From Candidatus Dormiibacterota bacterium (lineage in GTDB: Bacteria; Chloroflexota; Dormibacteria; UBA8260), in assembly GCA_955652455.1 (NCBI GenBank), contig CATPBU010000150.1:1-5352 (forward strand): 5,352 nucleotides of DNA, written 5' to 3'. The notes below the pieces were generated by a model. It worked only from the letters and a program-made list of their open reading frames with translations, was not told where the DNA came from and did not search any database. This document shows, in pieces, positions 1 to 5,352 of this stretch (its first letter is position 1; each line of letters begins with the position of its first letter). The translations under genes were made by a program, and so were the position numbers.

Positions 1-98
1 GAGGCCTGGTTAATTACCAGCAGCACATTCTGTGCGGTTTGCGCGGAGAGGAAAACGGCGGCCGCAAACCACAGGGCGAGTCGGAACACTAGATCCAT
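1..98 (-). CDS. N-terminus of a secreted protein, possibly TIGR03790-like (partial)
   Basis: The minus strand opens with ATG at 98-96 and stays open to the window edge for 32 codons, so only the N-terminus is visible. It starts MDLVFRLALWFAAAVFLSAQ, a typical signal peptide: one Arg, a hydrophobic core, then a likely cleavage after Ser-Ala near residue 19. The mature start reads TAQNVLLVINQAS. From memory, the 'NVLLVIN.AS' pattern right after a signal peptide resembles TIGR03790-family proteins, which are common in Acidobacteria and have no established function; this is a weak, short match. There is no clear Shine-Dalgarno. GC is much lower than in the rest of the window, and a secreted gene divergent from an ATP synthase operon is unexpected, so this piece may come from another genome (see the junction finding). 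Confidence 0.5.
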   Translation of the reverse strand, partial: MDLVFRLALWFAAAVFLSAQTAQNVLLVINQA

Positions 99-127
99 TT
101 TAAAATACAGGCGCCACACGCTATAAT
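99..127 (+). promoter_or_regulatory. Sigma70-type promoter (TTTAAA-17-TATAAT)
   Basis: A perfect -10 box TATAAT lies at 122-127. A 4/6 -35 match, TTTAAA, lies at 99-104 with the ideal 17-base spacer. Transcription would begin near 134-135, one to three bases before the ATG at 137, so that ORF would be essentially leaderless. No such consensus promoter is seen elsewhere in the window, which fits the different composition of this end. Confidence 0.5.
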
Positions 128-136
128 TCCATCCAA

Positions 137-253
137 ATGAATCGACTCCTTGTCTGCTGTCTTGCGGCGCTGATGTCCTGGGCCGAGGAGAAGCCGGCCG
201 CGGAGAAGAAGCCGGCGGAGGACAAGCCGGCTGAGAAGAGGAAGCGCAGCTAG
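137..253 (+). CDS. Small signal-peptide/KPAE-repeat ORF; its 3' part is probably the atpD tail
   Basis: This is a 38-codon frame from ATG 137 to TAG 251-253, too short for routine ORF lists. The N-terminus MNRLLVCCLAALMSWA looks like a signal peptide, with Ser-Trp-Ala as a possible cleavage site. The rest is low-complexity charged sequence, EEKPAAEKKPAEDKPAEKRK, ending RS. The stop overlaps the GTG of atpC (TAGTG), the coupling expected between atpD and atpC. The charged tail is therefore best explained as the C-terminus of the F1 beta subunit. The signal-peptide half does not belong to any ATP synthase subunit. Either it is one intact secreted micro-protein, or two unrelated reading frames fused by an assembly join or a genomic rearrangement near 178-215. 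I favour the fusion, because GC changes from about 53% to about 70% at ~180. Confidence 0.4.
   Translation: MNRLLVCCLAALMSWAEEKPAAEKKPAEDKPAEKRKRS
191..231 (+). repeat. Short imperfect direct repeats (AAGCCGGC x3)
   Basis: The octamer AAGCCGGC occurs at 191-198, 209-216 and 224-231, spaced 18 and 15 bases apart, all in the same reading frame. It encodes the repeated Lys-Pro-Ala units of the charged tail upstream of atpC. Low-complexity codon repeats like this share k-mers with unrelated genes, which matters for the suspected join just upstream. Confidence 0.6.
237..242 (+). promoter_or_regulatory. Ribosome binding site of atpC (AGAGGA)
   Basis: The purine-rich stretch AGAGGA ends 10 bases before the GTG at 253, a somewhat long but usable spacing. 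It supports the GTG start that overlaps the upstream TAG, and the overlap itself suggests translational coupling. Confidence 0.45.
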
Positions 254-675
254 TGGCGAAGTTGCAGGTGGAGCTGGTCACCGCTGAGGGCCGCGTGCTC
301 AGCCAGGAGGCGGATTTCGTTGTCGCGCCCGGCCTTGAGGGCGACCTCGGCGTCCTGCCGCGCCACATTCCACTCCTGACCCCTCTGCGGACCGGCGAGA
401 TCATGGTCCGCAATCAAGGCCACGAGGAGTTCTTCTTCGTTGCCGGCGGGTTTCTCGAGGTCCTGCCCGACAAGGTTCTGATCCTCGCCGACGTGGCTGA
501 GCGAGCGGAGGACATCAACGAGGCCGCCGCGGAGGAGGCCCGGCGCTCCGCTCAGGAGGCGCTGGCGCAGGACCCGGGCGATGCCGAGGCGTCCGTCGCC
601 CTCGAGCGATCGCTTTTCAGGCTGCGCGTGGCCGAGATCCGCCGCCACCGCCACAGTCGTCGCGACCAGGAGTAG
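253..675 (+). CDS. atpC: ATP synthase F1 epsilon subunit
   Basis: This is the epsilon subunit of the F1Fo ATP synthase, part of the central rotor stalk. It links gamma to the c-ring and its C-terminal helices can inhibit ATP hydrolysis. The 140 residues match the family's usual 130-140. Residues 1-~85 form the N-terminal beta-sandwich, with the hallmark GDLGVLPRHIPLLT at about 30-43 (family form GxxGVLPxHxPLLT) and FFVAGGFLEV at 61-70. Residues ~88-135 are an Ala/Glu/Arg-rich helical hairpin, AEDINEAAAEEARRSAQEAL followed by LERSLFRLRVAEIRR. A short basic tail ends the protein. GTG 253 is chosen because VAKLQVELVT aligns with the family start and overlaps the preceding stop. Normally atpD precedes it, but here only a tail-like fragment does. 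Function is confident from sequence alone. Confidence 0.95.
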   Translation: MAKLQVELVTAEGRVLSQEADFVVAPGLEGDLGVLPRHIPLLTPLRTGEIMVRNQGHEEFFFVAGGFLEVLPDKVLILADVAERAEDINEAAAEEARRSAQEALAQDPGDAEASVALERSLFRLRVAEIRRHRHSRRDQE

Positions 676-696
676 AGGTCGCGTGCGCTGCTCTAC
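672..696. terminator. Possible bidirectional terminator between convergent genes
   Basis: GTAGAG (672-677) and CTCTAC (691-696) form a perfect 6-base-pair stem with a 13-base loop, covering the atpC stop codon and lying just before the stop of the opposing gene at 706. There is no T-tract, so an intrinsic terminator is not proven. Its place between two convergent genes is the main support. Confidence 0.3.
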
Positions 697-705
697 CGGG
701 TCGCC

Positions 706-1122
706 CTACAGCGCGCGCATCCGGTTGTTGCGCGGATTGTGCTCGACCTCGGCAAGGCCGAGAGCCTCGAGCAGCGGCGGCATGTACATACCGAAGCGGC
801 CGCGCAGCCCCTTCTTGAGGCCGTACCACCCGCCCACCGGGTTGTCCGGTGAGCGTCCCCATGCCTCCACAGTTCCGTCGGCTGCGGGCTTCTGTTCGTC
901 GGCACTGCCCAGCGGCACCCAGCCACCCTGCTCCTTCAGCCAGGCGTGCAGGTCCTCGATCGCGCTGAGCTGGTAGCGCAACTGCGTGGTTCCCACCTGG
1001 CACACGATCGCCGGCGGATCGAGGGTGGGATCACGGTACATCGCGTACTCCGAAGAGCCACTCGGCGTTGTCAGCTTCCACGGGTCGTCGTGCGTGCCCC
1101 GCCCTTTGCCGTCTGCGGCCAT
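706..1122 (-). CDS. Conserved small hypothetical protein
   Basis: A 138-residue soluble protein with no signal peptide or membrane segment. It opens with a short charged stretch and DDPWKLTTPSGSSEY (12-26), then TTQLRYQLSAIEDLHAWLKEQ (45-65), then WVPLGSADEQKP (68-79) and VEAWGRSPDNPVGGWYGLKK (85-104), ending GRFGMYMPPLLEALGLAEV. From memory this Trp/Gly/Pro-rich pattern is shared by uncharacterised proteins in high-GC soil bacteria. I think they are catalogued as a domain of unknown function (perhaps DUF6855, not certain). No catalytic motif is evident and I assign no function. The start is supported by GAGGTG four bases upstream of the ATG. The gene converges on atpC and diverges from the phosphotransferase. 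Confidence 0.8.
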   Translation of the reverse strand: MAADGKGRGTHDDPWKLTTPSGSSEYAMYRDPTLDPPAIVCQVGTTQLRYQLSAIEDLHAWLKEQGGWVPLGSADEQKPAADGTVEAWGRSPDNPVGGWYGLKKGLRGRFGMYMPPLLEALGLAEVEHNPRNNRMRAL

Positions 1123-1183
1123 GATCCACCTCTGCCTCTGGTTTCGATCTCGACTGGCTGAGTGTATGTAGGCTAGCGCGGCG
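1123..1183. promoter_or_regulatory. Short divergent intergenic region
   Basis: These 61 bases separate two divergent genes and must carry both promoters if neither is expressed from elsewhere. TAGGCT (1169-1174) fits a loose TANNNT -10 for the rightward gene, which would then have a very short leader, but no matching -35 is visible. I see no operator-like inverted repeat. Confidence 0.25.
1127..1132 (-). promoter_or_regulatory. Ribosome binding site of the 1122-706 gene
   Basis: Read on the minus strand, GAGGTG sits four bases before the ATG at 1122-1120. It is among the clearest Shine-Dalgarno matches in the window, and it fixes this start. Confidence 0.55.
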
Positions 1184-2245
1184 ATGGACGGCCTCCCCGG
1201 TCTCGATCTCGACGCGCTCAGCGGGTTCCTCGGTGAACAGGTCGGCGACCTTGCTGGTCCGTTGGCTGGTCAGGTGATCGCCGGCGGGCGCTCCAACCTC
1301 AGCTACGTGGTGAGTGACGGCTTGAGGCGCTGGGTGGTGCGACGGCCACCGTTGGCGCACGTGCTGCCCACCGCCCACGACATGGCTCGCGAATGGCGGG
1401 TGATGAGCGCGCTGCAGGGCACCGGCATCCCGGTGCCGGCCACCATCGCGCTCTGCGATGACCCCTCGGTGATCGGAGCGCCGTTTTACGTCATGGACTT
1501 CGTCGACGGGCAGGTCGTGCGCGAGCGGCTGCCGGCCATCTGGCCCGACAGCCGCCGGACGCGGCAGTCGATGTCGACCGCGCTCATCGATGTCCTGCTC
1601 GCGCTCCACGCCGTCGACTCGGAGAGCGTTGGCCTTGCCGACTTCGGCCGGCCCACCGGTTTCCTCGAGAGGCAGGTGCGCCGCTGGTGGCAGCAGTGGG
1701 AGGCGTCCACGACGCGAGAGCTGCCCGCCCTCGAGGAGCTGCACCGCAGGCTGCTCGCCGCAATCCCGGAGCAGTCTGCGCCGGGCATCGTCCACGGGGA
1801 TTACCGCTTCGACAACGTCATCTTCGCCCCCGACGACCCGGGGCGGATCGCGGCGGTCGTTGACTGGGAGATGAGCACGGTCGGCGACCCGCTCTGCGAC
1901 CTCGGACTGCTCATCGTGTACTGGGTCGACGACCCTGATGACCCCGCCGCCGGTGTCCACCCCGGAGCACGCGGCAACCTCGGCGCTGGATTCCTCACCC
2001 GAGACGAGCTGATCGCCGCGTACGCGGCCAAGAGCGGACGAGACCTGGCTGCTCTCGAGTGGTACATCGCGCTGGGCCACTACAAGCTGGCGATCATCGC
2101 CGAGGGCATTCACGCCCGGTTCCTCATGGGCATGACGGTGGGGGAGGGCTTCGAGACGATGGGGCCGGCGGTACCGTTGCTCGTCGATCGCGCCCTTGAG
2201 CGAGCTGGTGCGTCGGGACTCGCCGGCCTCTCCAAGCCGGGCTGA
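1184..2245 (+). CDS. Phosphotransferase family protein (ACAD10/11-like, APH fold)
   Basis: A 353-residue cytoplasmic kinase-like protein of the aminoglycoside phosphotransferase/choline kinase fold, closest by motif to the N-terminal domain of ACAD10/ACAD11. Visible in order: the glycine-rich ATP loop GGRSNLSY (34-41); VVRRPP (51-56), where an Arg stands near the usual nucleotide-binding Lys; E70 in AREWRVM; the catalytic loop HGDYRFDNVIF (204-214) with H204, D206 and N211; and the metal-binding DWEMSTVGDPLCDLG (227-241) with D227. All residues for phosphotransfer seem present. In eukaryotes this domain phosphorylates 4-hydroxyacyl-CoA; bacterial relatives often sit beside acyl-CoA dehydrogenases, but none is visible here, so the substrate is unknown. 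It is unlikely to be an antibiotic-resistance enzyme. The ATG at 1184 is the only start that keeps the ATP loop, since an in-frame TAG lies at 1169. No good ribosome binding site is seen. Confidence 0.88.
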   Translation: MDGLPGLDLDALSGFLGEQVGDLAGPLAGQVIAGGRSNLSYVVSDGLRRWVVRRPPLAHVLPTAHDMAREWRVMSALQGTGIPVPATIALCDDPSVIGAPFYVMDFVDGQVVRERLPAIWPDSRRTRQSMSTALIDVLLALHAVDSESVGLADFGRPTGFLERQVRRWWQQWEASTTRELPALEELHRRLLAAIPEQSAPGIVHGDYRFDNVIFAPDDPGRIAAVVDWEMSTVGDPLCDLGLLIVYWVDDPDDPAAGVHPGARGNLGAGFLTRDELIAAYAAKSGRDLAALEWYIALGHYKLAIIAEGIHARFLMGMTVGEGFETMGPAVPLLVDRALERAGASGLAGLSKPG

Positions 2246-2252
2246 CAGGCTT
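2234..2252. terminator. Possible hairpin between convergent genes
   Basis: AAGCC (2234-2238) and GGCTT (2248-2252) can form a 5-base-pair stem with a 9-base loop across the stop codon of the phosphotransferase and the stop of the opposing membrane-protein gene, which are only 5 bases apart. It is short and has no T-tract, so it is a weak candidate for a shared terminator. Confidence 0.25.
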
Positions 2253-2655
2253 ACTTGTTGAGGCAGCGCTGGACGGCCGTCTTGTAAGCGGCCCCGGATG
2301 GATCGGTGCTGGTGTTCTCGTTGAGTTGCGCCTGGATGAGACATCGCTGCAGCCCGCTGGCGATCACCGACTGGTCTCGTAGCTGCCGGGTGACGTCGAA
2401 GGACAGCCAGCTGATGACCGCCTGGGCGACCACAACGACGACGATGACGCCGAGCAGCACGGTCACGTTGCTCGGCCGCGCTCGGGTCTTGCTGCGCACC
2501 ACCTCGTCACTCTCTGCGACGTCAATTCGGTCGCCGTCCTCGACGAGCTCCTCCCCGGCGCCGCTGCGCTCGCCGACCGCGGTGGCAGCGCCGGACTCAA
2601 CGGCCGGAGCAGCGATCTCGATGTCGCCGTCGCCTGGTCGCTTCCAGTCCGTCAT
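2251..2655 (-). CDS. Single-pass membrane protein of unknown function
   Basis: I do not recognise a family for this 134-residue protein. Residues 1-~60 are hydrophilic and acidic (many Asp, Glu, Ala and Gly; probably disordered) and end in the basic patch RSKTRARP (54-61). One strongly hydrophobic helix follows at about 64-86, with a run of valines. The C-terminal ~48 residues contain C105 in [10 protein letters not shown] and C131 in VQRCLNK, the last residues of the protein. By the positive-inside rule the long N-terminal part is cytoplasmic and the C-terminal part outside, where the two Cys could form a disulfide. Its ATG overlaps the stop of the upstream aldolase gene by four bases (ATGA), so the two are almost certainly co-transcribed and probably translationally coupled. 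Whether it acts with the aldolase is unknown. That coupling and the plausible topology argue that it is a real gene. Confidence 0.72.
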   Translation of the reverse strand: MTDWKRPGDGDIEIAAPAVESGAATAVGERSGAGEELVEDGDRIDVAESDEVVRSKTRARPSNVTVLLGVIVVVVVAQAVISWLSFDVTRQLRDQSVIASGLQRCLIQAQLNENTSTDPSGAAYKTAVQRCLNK

Positions 2656-3728
2656 GCGACGGTGATCTCGTCCAGGAGGTAGACATCCTGAATGGCATTG
2701 AGGAGATCGATTCCATCGGCCATGGGGCGCTGGAACGCCTTGCGGCCGCTGATCAGCCCGGTGCCGCCGGCGCGCTTGTTGATGACCGCGGTGCGCACCG
2801 CCTCGGCGAGGTCGCCGGCGCCCTTGGACTCACCGCCACTGTTGATCAGCGGCGAACGTCCCGCGTAGCAGTTGAGCAACTGGTACCTGGTCAGGTCGAT
2901 CGGGCTGTCACTGGTCAGCTTGTCGTACACCGCGGGAGAGGTCTTGCCGAAGTTGAGCGCTGTGAAGCCGCCGTTGTTGGTGGGGAGCTTCTGTTTGATG
3001 ATGTCGGCCTGGATGGTCACGCCGAGGTGGTTGGCCTGCCCTGTGAGGTCGGCGGCGCTGTGGTAATCGACGCCGTCCTTCTTGAATGCGTCGTTGCGCA
3101 GGTAGCACCAGAGCACGGTCGCCATGCCAAGCTCGTGCGCCTCATGGAACGCCTCGGTGACCTCCTGGAGCTGCCGCATCGACTGCTCCGAACCGAAGTA
3201 GATGGTGGCGCCCACTGCGACGGCGCCCAGCTCCCACGCCTGCTGGACGTCGCCGAACATCACCTGGTCGAAGCGGTTGGGGTAGGTGAGCAGCTCGTTG
3301 TGATTCAGCTTGAGGATGAAGGGGATGCGATGCGCCCAGCGCCGCGCAACCGAGCCGAGCACGCCGAACGTCGAGGCCACAGCATTGCATCCGCCCTCGA
3401 CCGCCAGCTCGACGAGCCTCTCGCCGTCGAAATACTCGGGGTTGGGGGCGAAGGATGCGCCCGCCGAGTGCTCGATGCCCTGGTCGACGGGGAGGATCGA
3501 GACGTATCCGGTGCCGCCCAAACGGCCGTGGTCGAACAGGCTCTGTAGGCTGCGCAGCACGCGGACGTTGCGGTCGCTCGGGGTGAGAACGCGACCGACG
3601 AAGTCGGGTCCGGGCAGATGGAGCATGGCCCTCGGCACGGTCTCGCAGCGATGCTCGAGAAGGCTGCGCGCCTCGTCGCCGAGGAGGCTCTCGATTCTGC
3701 CCACGGAGCTCGCGGTAGCGGTCGCCAT
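2652..3728 (-). CDS. fbaB: Class I fructose-bisphosphate aldolase (FbaB/DhnA type)
   Basis: This aldolase reversibly cleaves fructose 1,6-bisphosphate into dihydroxyacetone phosphate and glyceraldehyde 3-phosphate in glycolysis/gluconeogenesis, using a Schiff-base lysine rather than a metal. The 358 residues compare with about 350 in E. coli FbaB, to which it is collinear from memory. Shared blocks include [20 protein letters not shown] (72-91) with D82, [10 protein letters not shown] (136-145), [14 protein letters not shown] (168-181), [15 protein letters not shown] (209-223), ADIIKQK (241-247), LINSGG (294-299), [19 protein letters not shown] (314-332) and a conserved end in DEITVA. K245 in ADIIKQK is the expected Schiff-base lysine. 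ATG 3728-3726 gives the family-like start; AGGA lies just 2 bases upstream, unusually close. The frame stays open upstream to 4019, but that stretch overlaps murA and has no family similarity. It is the first gene of a two-gene unit with the membrane protein. Confidence 0.95.
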   Translation of the reverse strand: MATATASSVGRIESLLGDEARSLLEHRCETVPRAMLHLPGPDFVGRVLTPSDRNVRVLRSLQSLFDHGRLGGTGYVSILPVDQGIEHSAGASFAPNPEYFDGERLVELAVEGGCNAVASTFGVLGSVARRWAHRIPFILKLNHNELLTYPNRFDQVMFGDVQQAWELGAVAVGATIYFGSEQSMRQLQEVTEAFHEAHELGMATVLWCYLRNDAFKKDGVDYHSAADLTGQANHLGVTIQADIIKQKLPTNNGGFTALNFGKTSPAVYDKLTSDSPIDLTRYQLLNCYAGRSPLINSGGESKGAGDLAEAVRTAVINKRAGGTGLISGRKAFQRPMADGIDLLNAIQDVYLLDEITVA

Positions 3729-3842
3729 CGTCCTGTCACTCCGAATATGTCGTGATCCGGTCTCCCAGTGTCGCCGATCCGTCGATGGATCTGCCGTTGG
3801 CGCCGCAGAACCGACCCCCACTGGGCTACGTTTACGGCGCTG
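3729..3842. promoter_or_regulatory. Divergent promoter region between fbaB and murA
   Basis: This 114-base spacer must hold the leftward fbaB promoter and probably the rightward murA promoter. For murA, TACGTT at 3827-3832 fits a TANNNT -10; transcription would start near 3839, giving a leader of about 4 bases. That agrees with the lack of any Shine-Dalgarno before the ATG at 3843. For fbaB, CATATT on the minus strand (3749-3744) is a 4/6 -10 match, with GCGACA 19 bases further upstream as a poor -35. Neither promoter is strong on sequence grounds. Confidence 0.3.
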
Positions 3843-5150
3843 ATGGACCTCCTCCGCATTGCCGGACCTCGACCGCTGCACGGCACCGTGTCGATCTCGG
3901 GAAGCAAGAACGCCGCCTTGCCAGTGATGGCCGCGGCACTGCTGACCGACCAGCCACTGGAGTTGCGCAATGTGCCTGATATTGAGGACATCGAGGCGAT
4001 GGCGGCGATGCTGCGCCATCTCGGCGTCCAGGTCGATCGGCTCTCGACGTCATCGTGGCGGCTGCATGCCGGCAGGGTTTCCTCGAGGGAGATCGGCGCC
4101 GAGCTGACCCGGCGGATGCGCGGGTCCTTCCTCCTGTTCGGAGCGCTGATCGCACGCGCCGGCGATGCCGCAATCGCTCGGCCGGGCGGAGACGATATCG
4201 GCATGCGGCGTGTCGAACAACACCTCGAGGGACTGCGGCTGATGGGCGCCGACGTCGACGAGCTGCCCGACCTGTACACCGCCCGATCGAGCCGGTTGCG
4301 GGGCGCGCGCATCGACCTCGACATGCCGACAGTCACCGGCACCGAGAACCTGATCATGGCCGCTGTGCTCGCCGAGGGAATCACCGTCATCTCCAACGCG
4401 GCCCGTGAGCCGCACGTGTTCGACCTGGTGCGCTGCCTGGTTGGCATGGGTGCGCACATCACCGGTGCCGGCACGGAGTTGATCGTCATCGAAGGCCAGC
4501 CCGGCCTCCTGCACGGCACCACCCACAGCGTTACCAGCGACTACGTCGAGGCCGGCACGTACATGATCGCCGCCGCAGCCACCGGAGGCGACGTTCTCGT
4601 CGACCGGATGCGCACCAGTGACGTCCGCTGGTTGATCCGCAAACTGCGCAGCGCCGGCGCCGACGTCGTCGAGGGTGCGAGTCACGTTCGAGTCAGGAGT
4701 GCGCCGCTGCATGCGGTTGACGTCACCACCTGGCCCCACCCCGGGTTTGCCACCGACCTGCAACCGCAGTTCTGCGCCCTGATGACCCAGGCGACGGGCG
4801 TGAGCATCATCAGTGAAGCGTTGTACGAGAACCGGTTCCGTCATGTGCCCCAACTGCTGCGGTTCGGTGCGCGCATCAGCGTCGAGGGTCGCAGCGCGAT
4901 CATCGATGGTCCCGTGGAGCTCAAGCCGACCCGCGCCACGGTACCCGACATCCGCTCCGGGGCGGCGCTGGTGATCGCTGCCCTCTGCGCGCACGGCGCC
5001 AGCGAGCTCGACGGCGTGTATCACCTCGACCGCGGCTACGAGGCCCTCGAAGAGAAGCTGCGCGCGCTTGGCGCCGACATCGAGCGGGTGACAGTCAGCG
5101 GCGACGGCGACACCGCGGCGCGCGATTTCAGCGGCGTAATCGGCGACTAG
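3843..5150 (+). CDS. murA: UDP-N-acetylglucosamine 1-carboxyvinyltransferase, Cys-to-Asp type
   Basis: MurA transfers enolpyruvate from phosphoenolpyruvate to UDP-GlcNAc, the first committed cytoplasmic step of peptidoglycan synthesis. The 435 residues exceed E. coli MurA (419) mainly by a C-terminal tail of about 17 residues. Visible are SGSKNAALP (19-27) with K22/N23, MRGS (92-95) with R93, [10 protein letters not shown] (114-123), TGTEN (165-169), NAAREP (185-190), [12 protein letters not shown] (299-310) with the catalytic D305, and [21 protein letters not shown] (396-416) with R397. At the position of E. coli Cys115, the fosfomycin target, this protein has D117, as in Mycobacterium tuberculosis and Chlamydia. 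Two further positions differ from most homologues: R123 replaces the usual Pro, and Y234 stands where E. coli has Arg232. ATG 3843 is preferred over an earlier in-frame start at 3768 because [16 protein letters not shown] matches the family start. It lies 8 bases before the mreB-like gene, so the two probably form an operon. Confidence 0.95.
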   Translation: MDLLRIAGPRPLHGTVSISGSKNAALPVMAAALLTDQPLELRNVPDIEDIEAMAAMLRHLGVQVDRLSTSSWRLHAGRVSSREIGAELTRRMRGSFLLFGALIARAGDAAIARPGGDDIGMRRVEQHLEGLRLMGADVDELPDLYTARSSRLRGARIDLDMPTVTGTENLIMAAVLAEGITVISNAAREPHVFDLVRCLVGMGAHITGAGTELIVIEGQPGLLHGTTHSVTSDYVEAGTYMIAAAATGGDVLVDRMRTSDVRWLIRKLRSAGADVVEGASHVRVRSAPLHAVDVTTWPHPGFATDLQPQFCALMTQATGVSIISEALYENRFRHVPQLLRFGARISVEGRSAIIDGPVELKPTRATVPDIRSGAALVIAALCAHGASELDGVYHLDRGYEALEEKLRALGADIERVTVSGDGDTAARDFSGVIGD

Positions 5151-5158
5151 AGCGACCT

Positions 5159-5352
5159 GTGCTCGGCAAAAAGCTCGGCGTCGATTTGGGCACGTCGACG
5201 GTCCGGGTGGTGACGCGCGGCGAGGCAACCGTGATTGCGGAGCCGGCCGTCGTCGCCATCCGCGAAGGCGAGGCGGGATTGACGCTACTCGGCACGGCGG
5301 CGTTGGAGGCGGCTGTCGACGACCGCACGCTCGACCTGCGCAGGCCGATCCA
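5159..5352 (+). CDS. mreB: MreB/Mbl-like actin homologue (partial, N-terminus)
   Basis: Cut by the right edge, with 64 codons visible. The protein starts GTG as MLGKKLGVDLGTSTVRVV. The LGVDLGTST segment (6-14) is the phosphate-1 motif of the actin/Hsp70 ATPase fold. EPAVVAIRE follows at 29-37, matching the EPSVVAI of MreB, then TLLGTAALEAA and the expected basic/Pro segment LRRPI, equivalent to 'RPLKDG' in MreB. MreB polymerises under the membrane and guides cell-wall synthesis in rod-shaped cells. The hallmark 'DLGTANT' appears as DLGTSTV, so Mbl, or a more distant MreB-like protein, is possible. The GTG at 5159 follows the murA stop by 8 bases with no clear ribosome binding site; translation is probably coupled to murA. 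The murA-mreB order is known from several Gram-positive lineages. Confidence 0.85.
   Translation, partial: MLGKKLGVDLGTSTVRVVTRGEATVIAEPAVVAIREGEAGLTLLGTAALEAAVDDRTLDLRRPI

Noticed and set aside
250..654. 134-residue frame antisense to atpC
   Set aside because: It is a mirror of a confident atpC, with no family features.
1184..2245. Aminoglycoside resistance kinase
   Set aside because: The kinase fold is shared, but the GGRSNLSY and DWEMSTVGDP motif forms fit ACAD10/11-like phosphotransferases better than known resistance enzymes.
1031..2344. 437-residue open frame antisense to the phosphotransferase gene
   Set aside because: It is a high-GC shadow frame rich in Arg, His and Asp, with no motifs. 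The plus-strand frame carries a complete kinase motif set.
3768..3842. Earlier in-frame start for murA at 3768
   Set aside because: The extra 25 residues are Arg/Trp-rich and unlike MurA. The sequence from ATG 3843 aligns with the family's first residues.
3729..4019. N-terminal extension of the aldolase to position 4019 on the minus strand
   Set aside because: It would overlap the 5' part of murA on the other strand, has no similarity to FbaB, and the start at 3728 already gives the family's N-terminus.
3305..4522. 405-residue Ser/Arg/Pro-rich minus-strand frame across fbaB and murA
   Set aside because: It spans two well-supported genes and the intergenic region and has the low-complexity composition typical of an alternative frame in GC-rich DNA.
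4050..5228. 392-residue open frame antisense to murA
   Set aside because: It lies opposite a clearly identified murA and has shadow-frame composition, with no recognisable domain.

Overview
This 5.35 kb window is a high-GC bacterial segment, apart from its first ~180 bases. The gene content suggests a Gram-positive-type or related Terrabacteria lineage. Actinobacteriota or a Dormibacterota/Chloroflexota-like soil bacterium would fit, but no 16S or other decisive marker is present. The clues are an F1 epsilon subunit, a Cys-to-Asp MurA directly followed by an MreB-like gene, an ACAD10/11-type phosphotransferase, and GTG starts with few strong ribosome binding sites.

Layout from left to right. 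Bases 1-~180 (about 53% GC by hand count) hold two divergent starts with signal-peptide-like N-termini on either side of a clean TATAAT promoter. The leftward one is cut by the window edge and resembles the start of a TIGR03790-type secreted protein. From ~181 the sequence jumps to about 70% GC and runs through a Lys/Pro/Ala/Glu repeat into a TAG that overlaps the GTG start of atpC (253-675). In ATP synthase operons atpD normally sits directly upstream of atpC. The tail at ~182-253 looks like an atpD C-terminus, but the body of atpD is missing, so an assembly chimera or a real rearrangement is likely at about 178-215.

After atpC come a convergent small conserved hypothetical gene (706-1122, minus), a divergent aminoglycoside-phosphotransferase-fold kinase (1184-2245, plus), and a minus-strand pair. 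The pair is a class I FbaB-type fructose-bisphosphate aldolase (2652-3728) followed, with a 4-base ATGA overlap, by a single-pass membrane protein (2251-2655). A 114-base divergent spacer separates the aldolase from murA (3843-5150, plus). The start of an mreB-like gene (5159 to the window end) follows murA after 8 bases.

Functionally the window joins energy metabolism (F1Fo ATPase, glycolysis/gluconeogenesis) with cell envelope construction (MurA makes the peptidoglycan precursor, MreB organises wall synthesis). The most solid biological point is that this MurA has Asp at the usual fosfomycin-target Cys position, which predicts intrinsic fosfomycin insensitivity. I found no RNA genes, CRISPR arrays, insertion sequences or phage genes, and no convincing new defence-type system.
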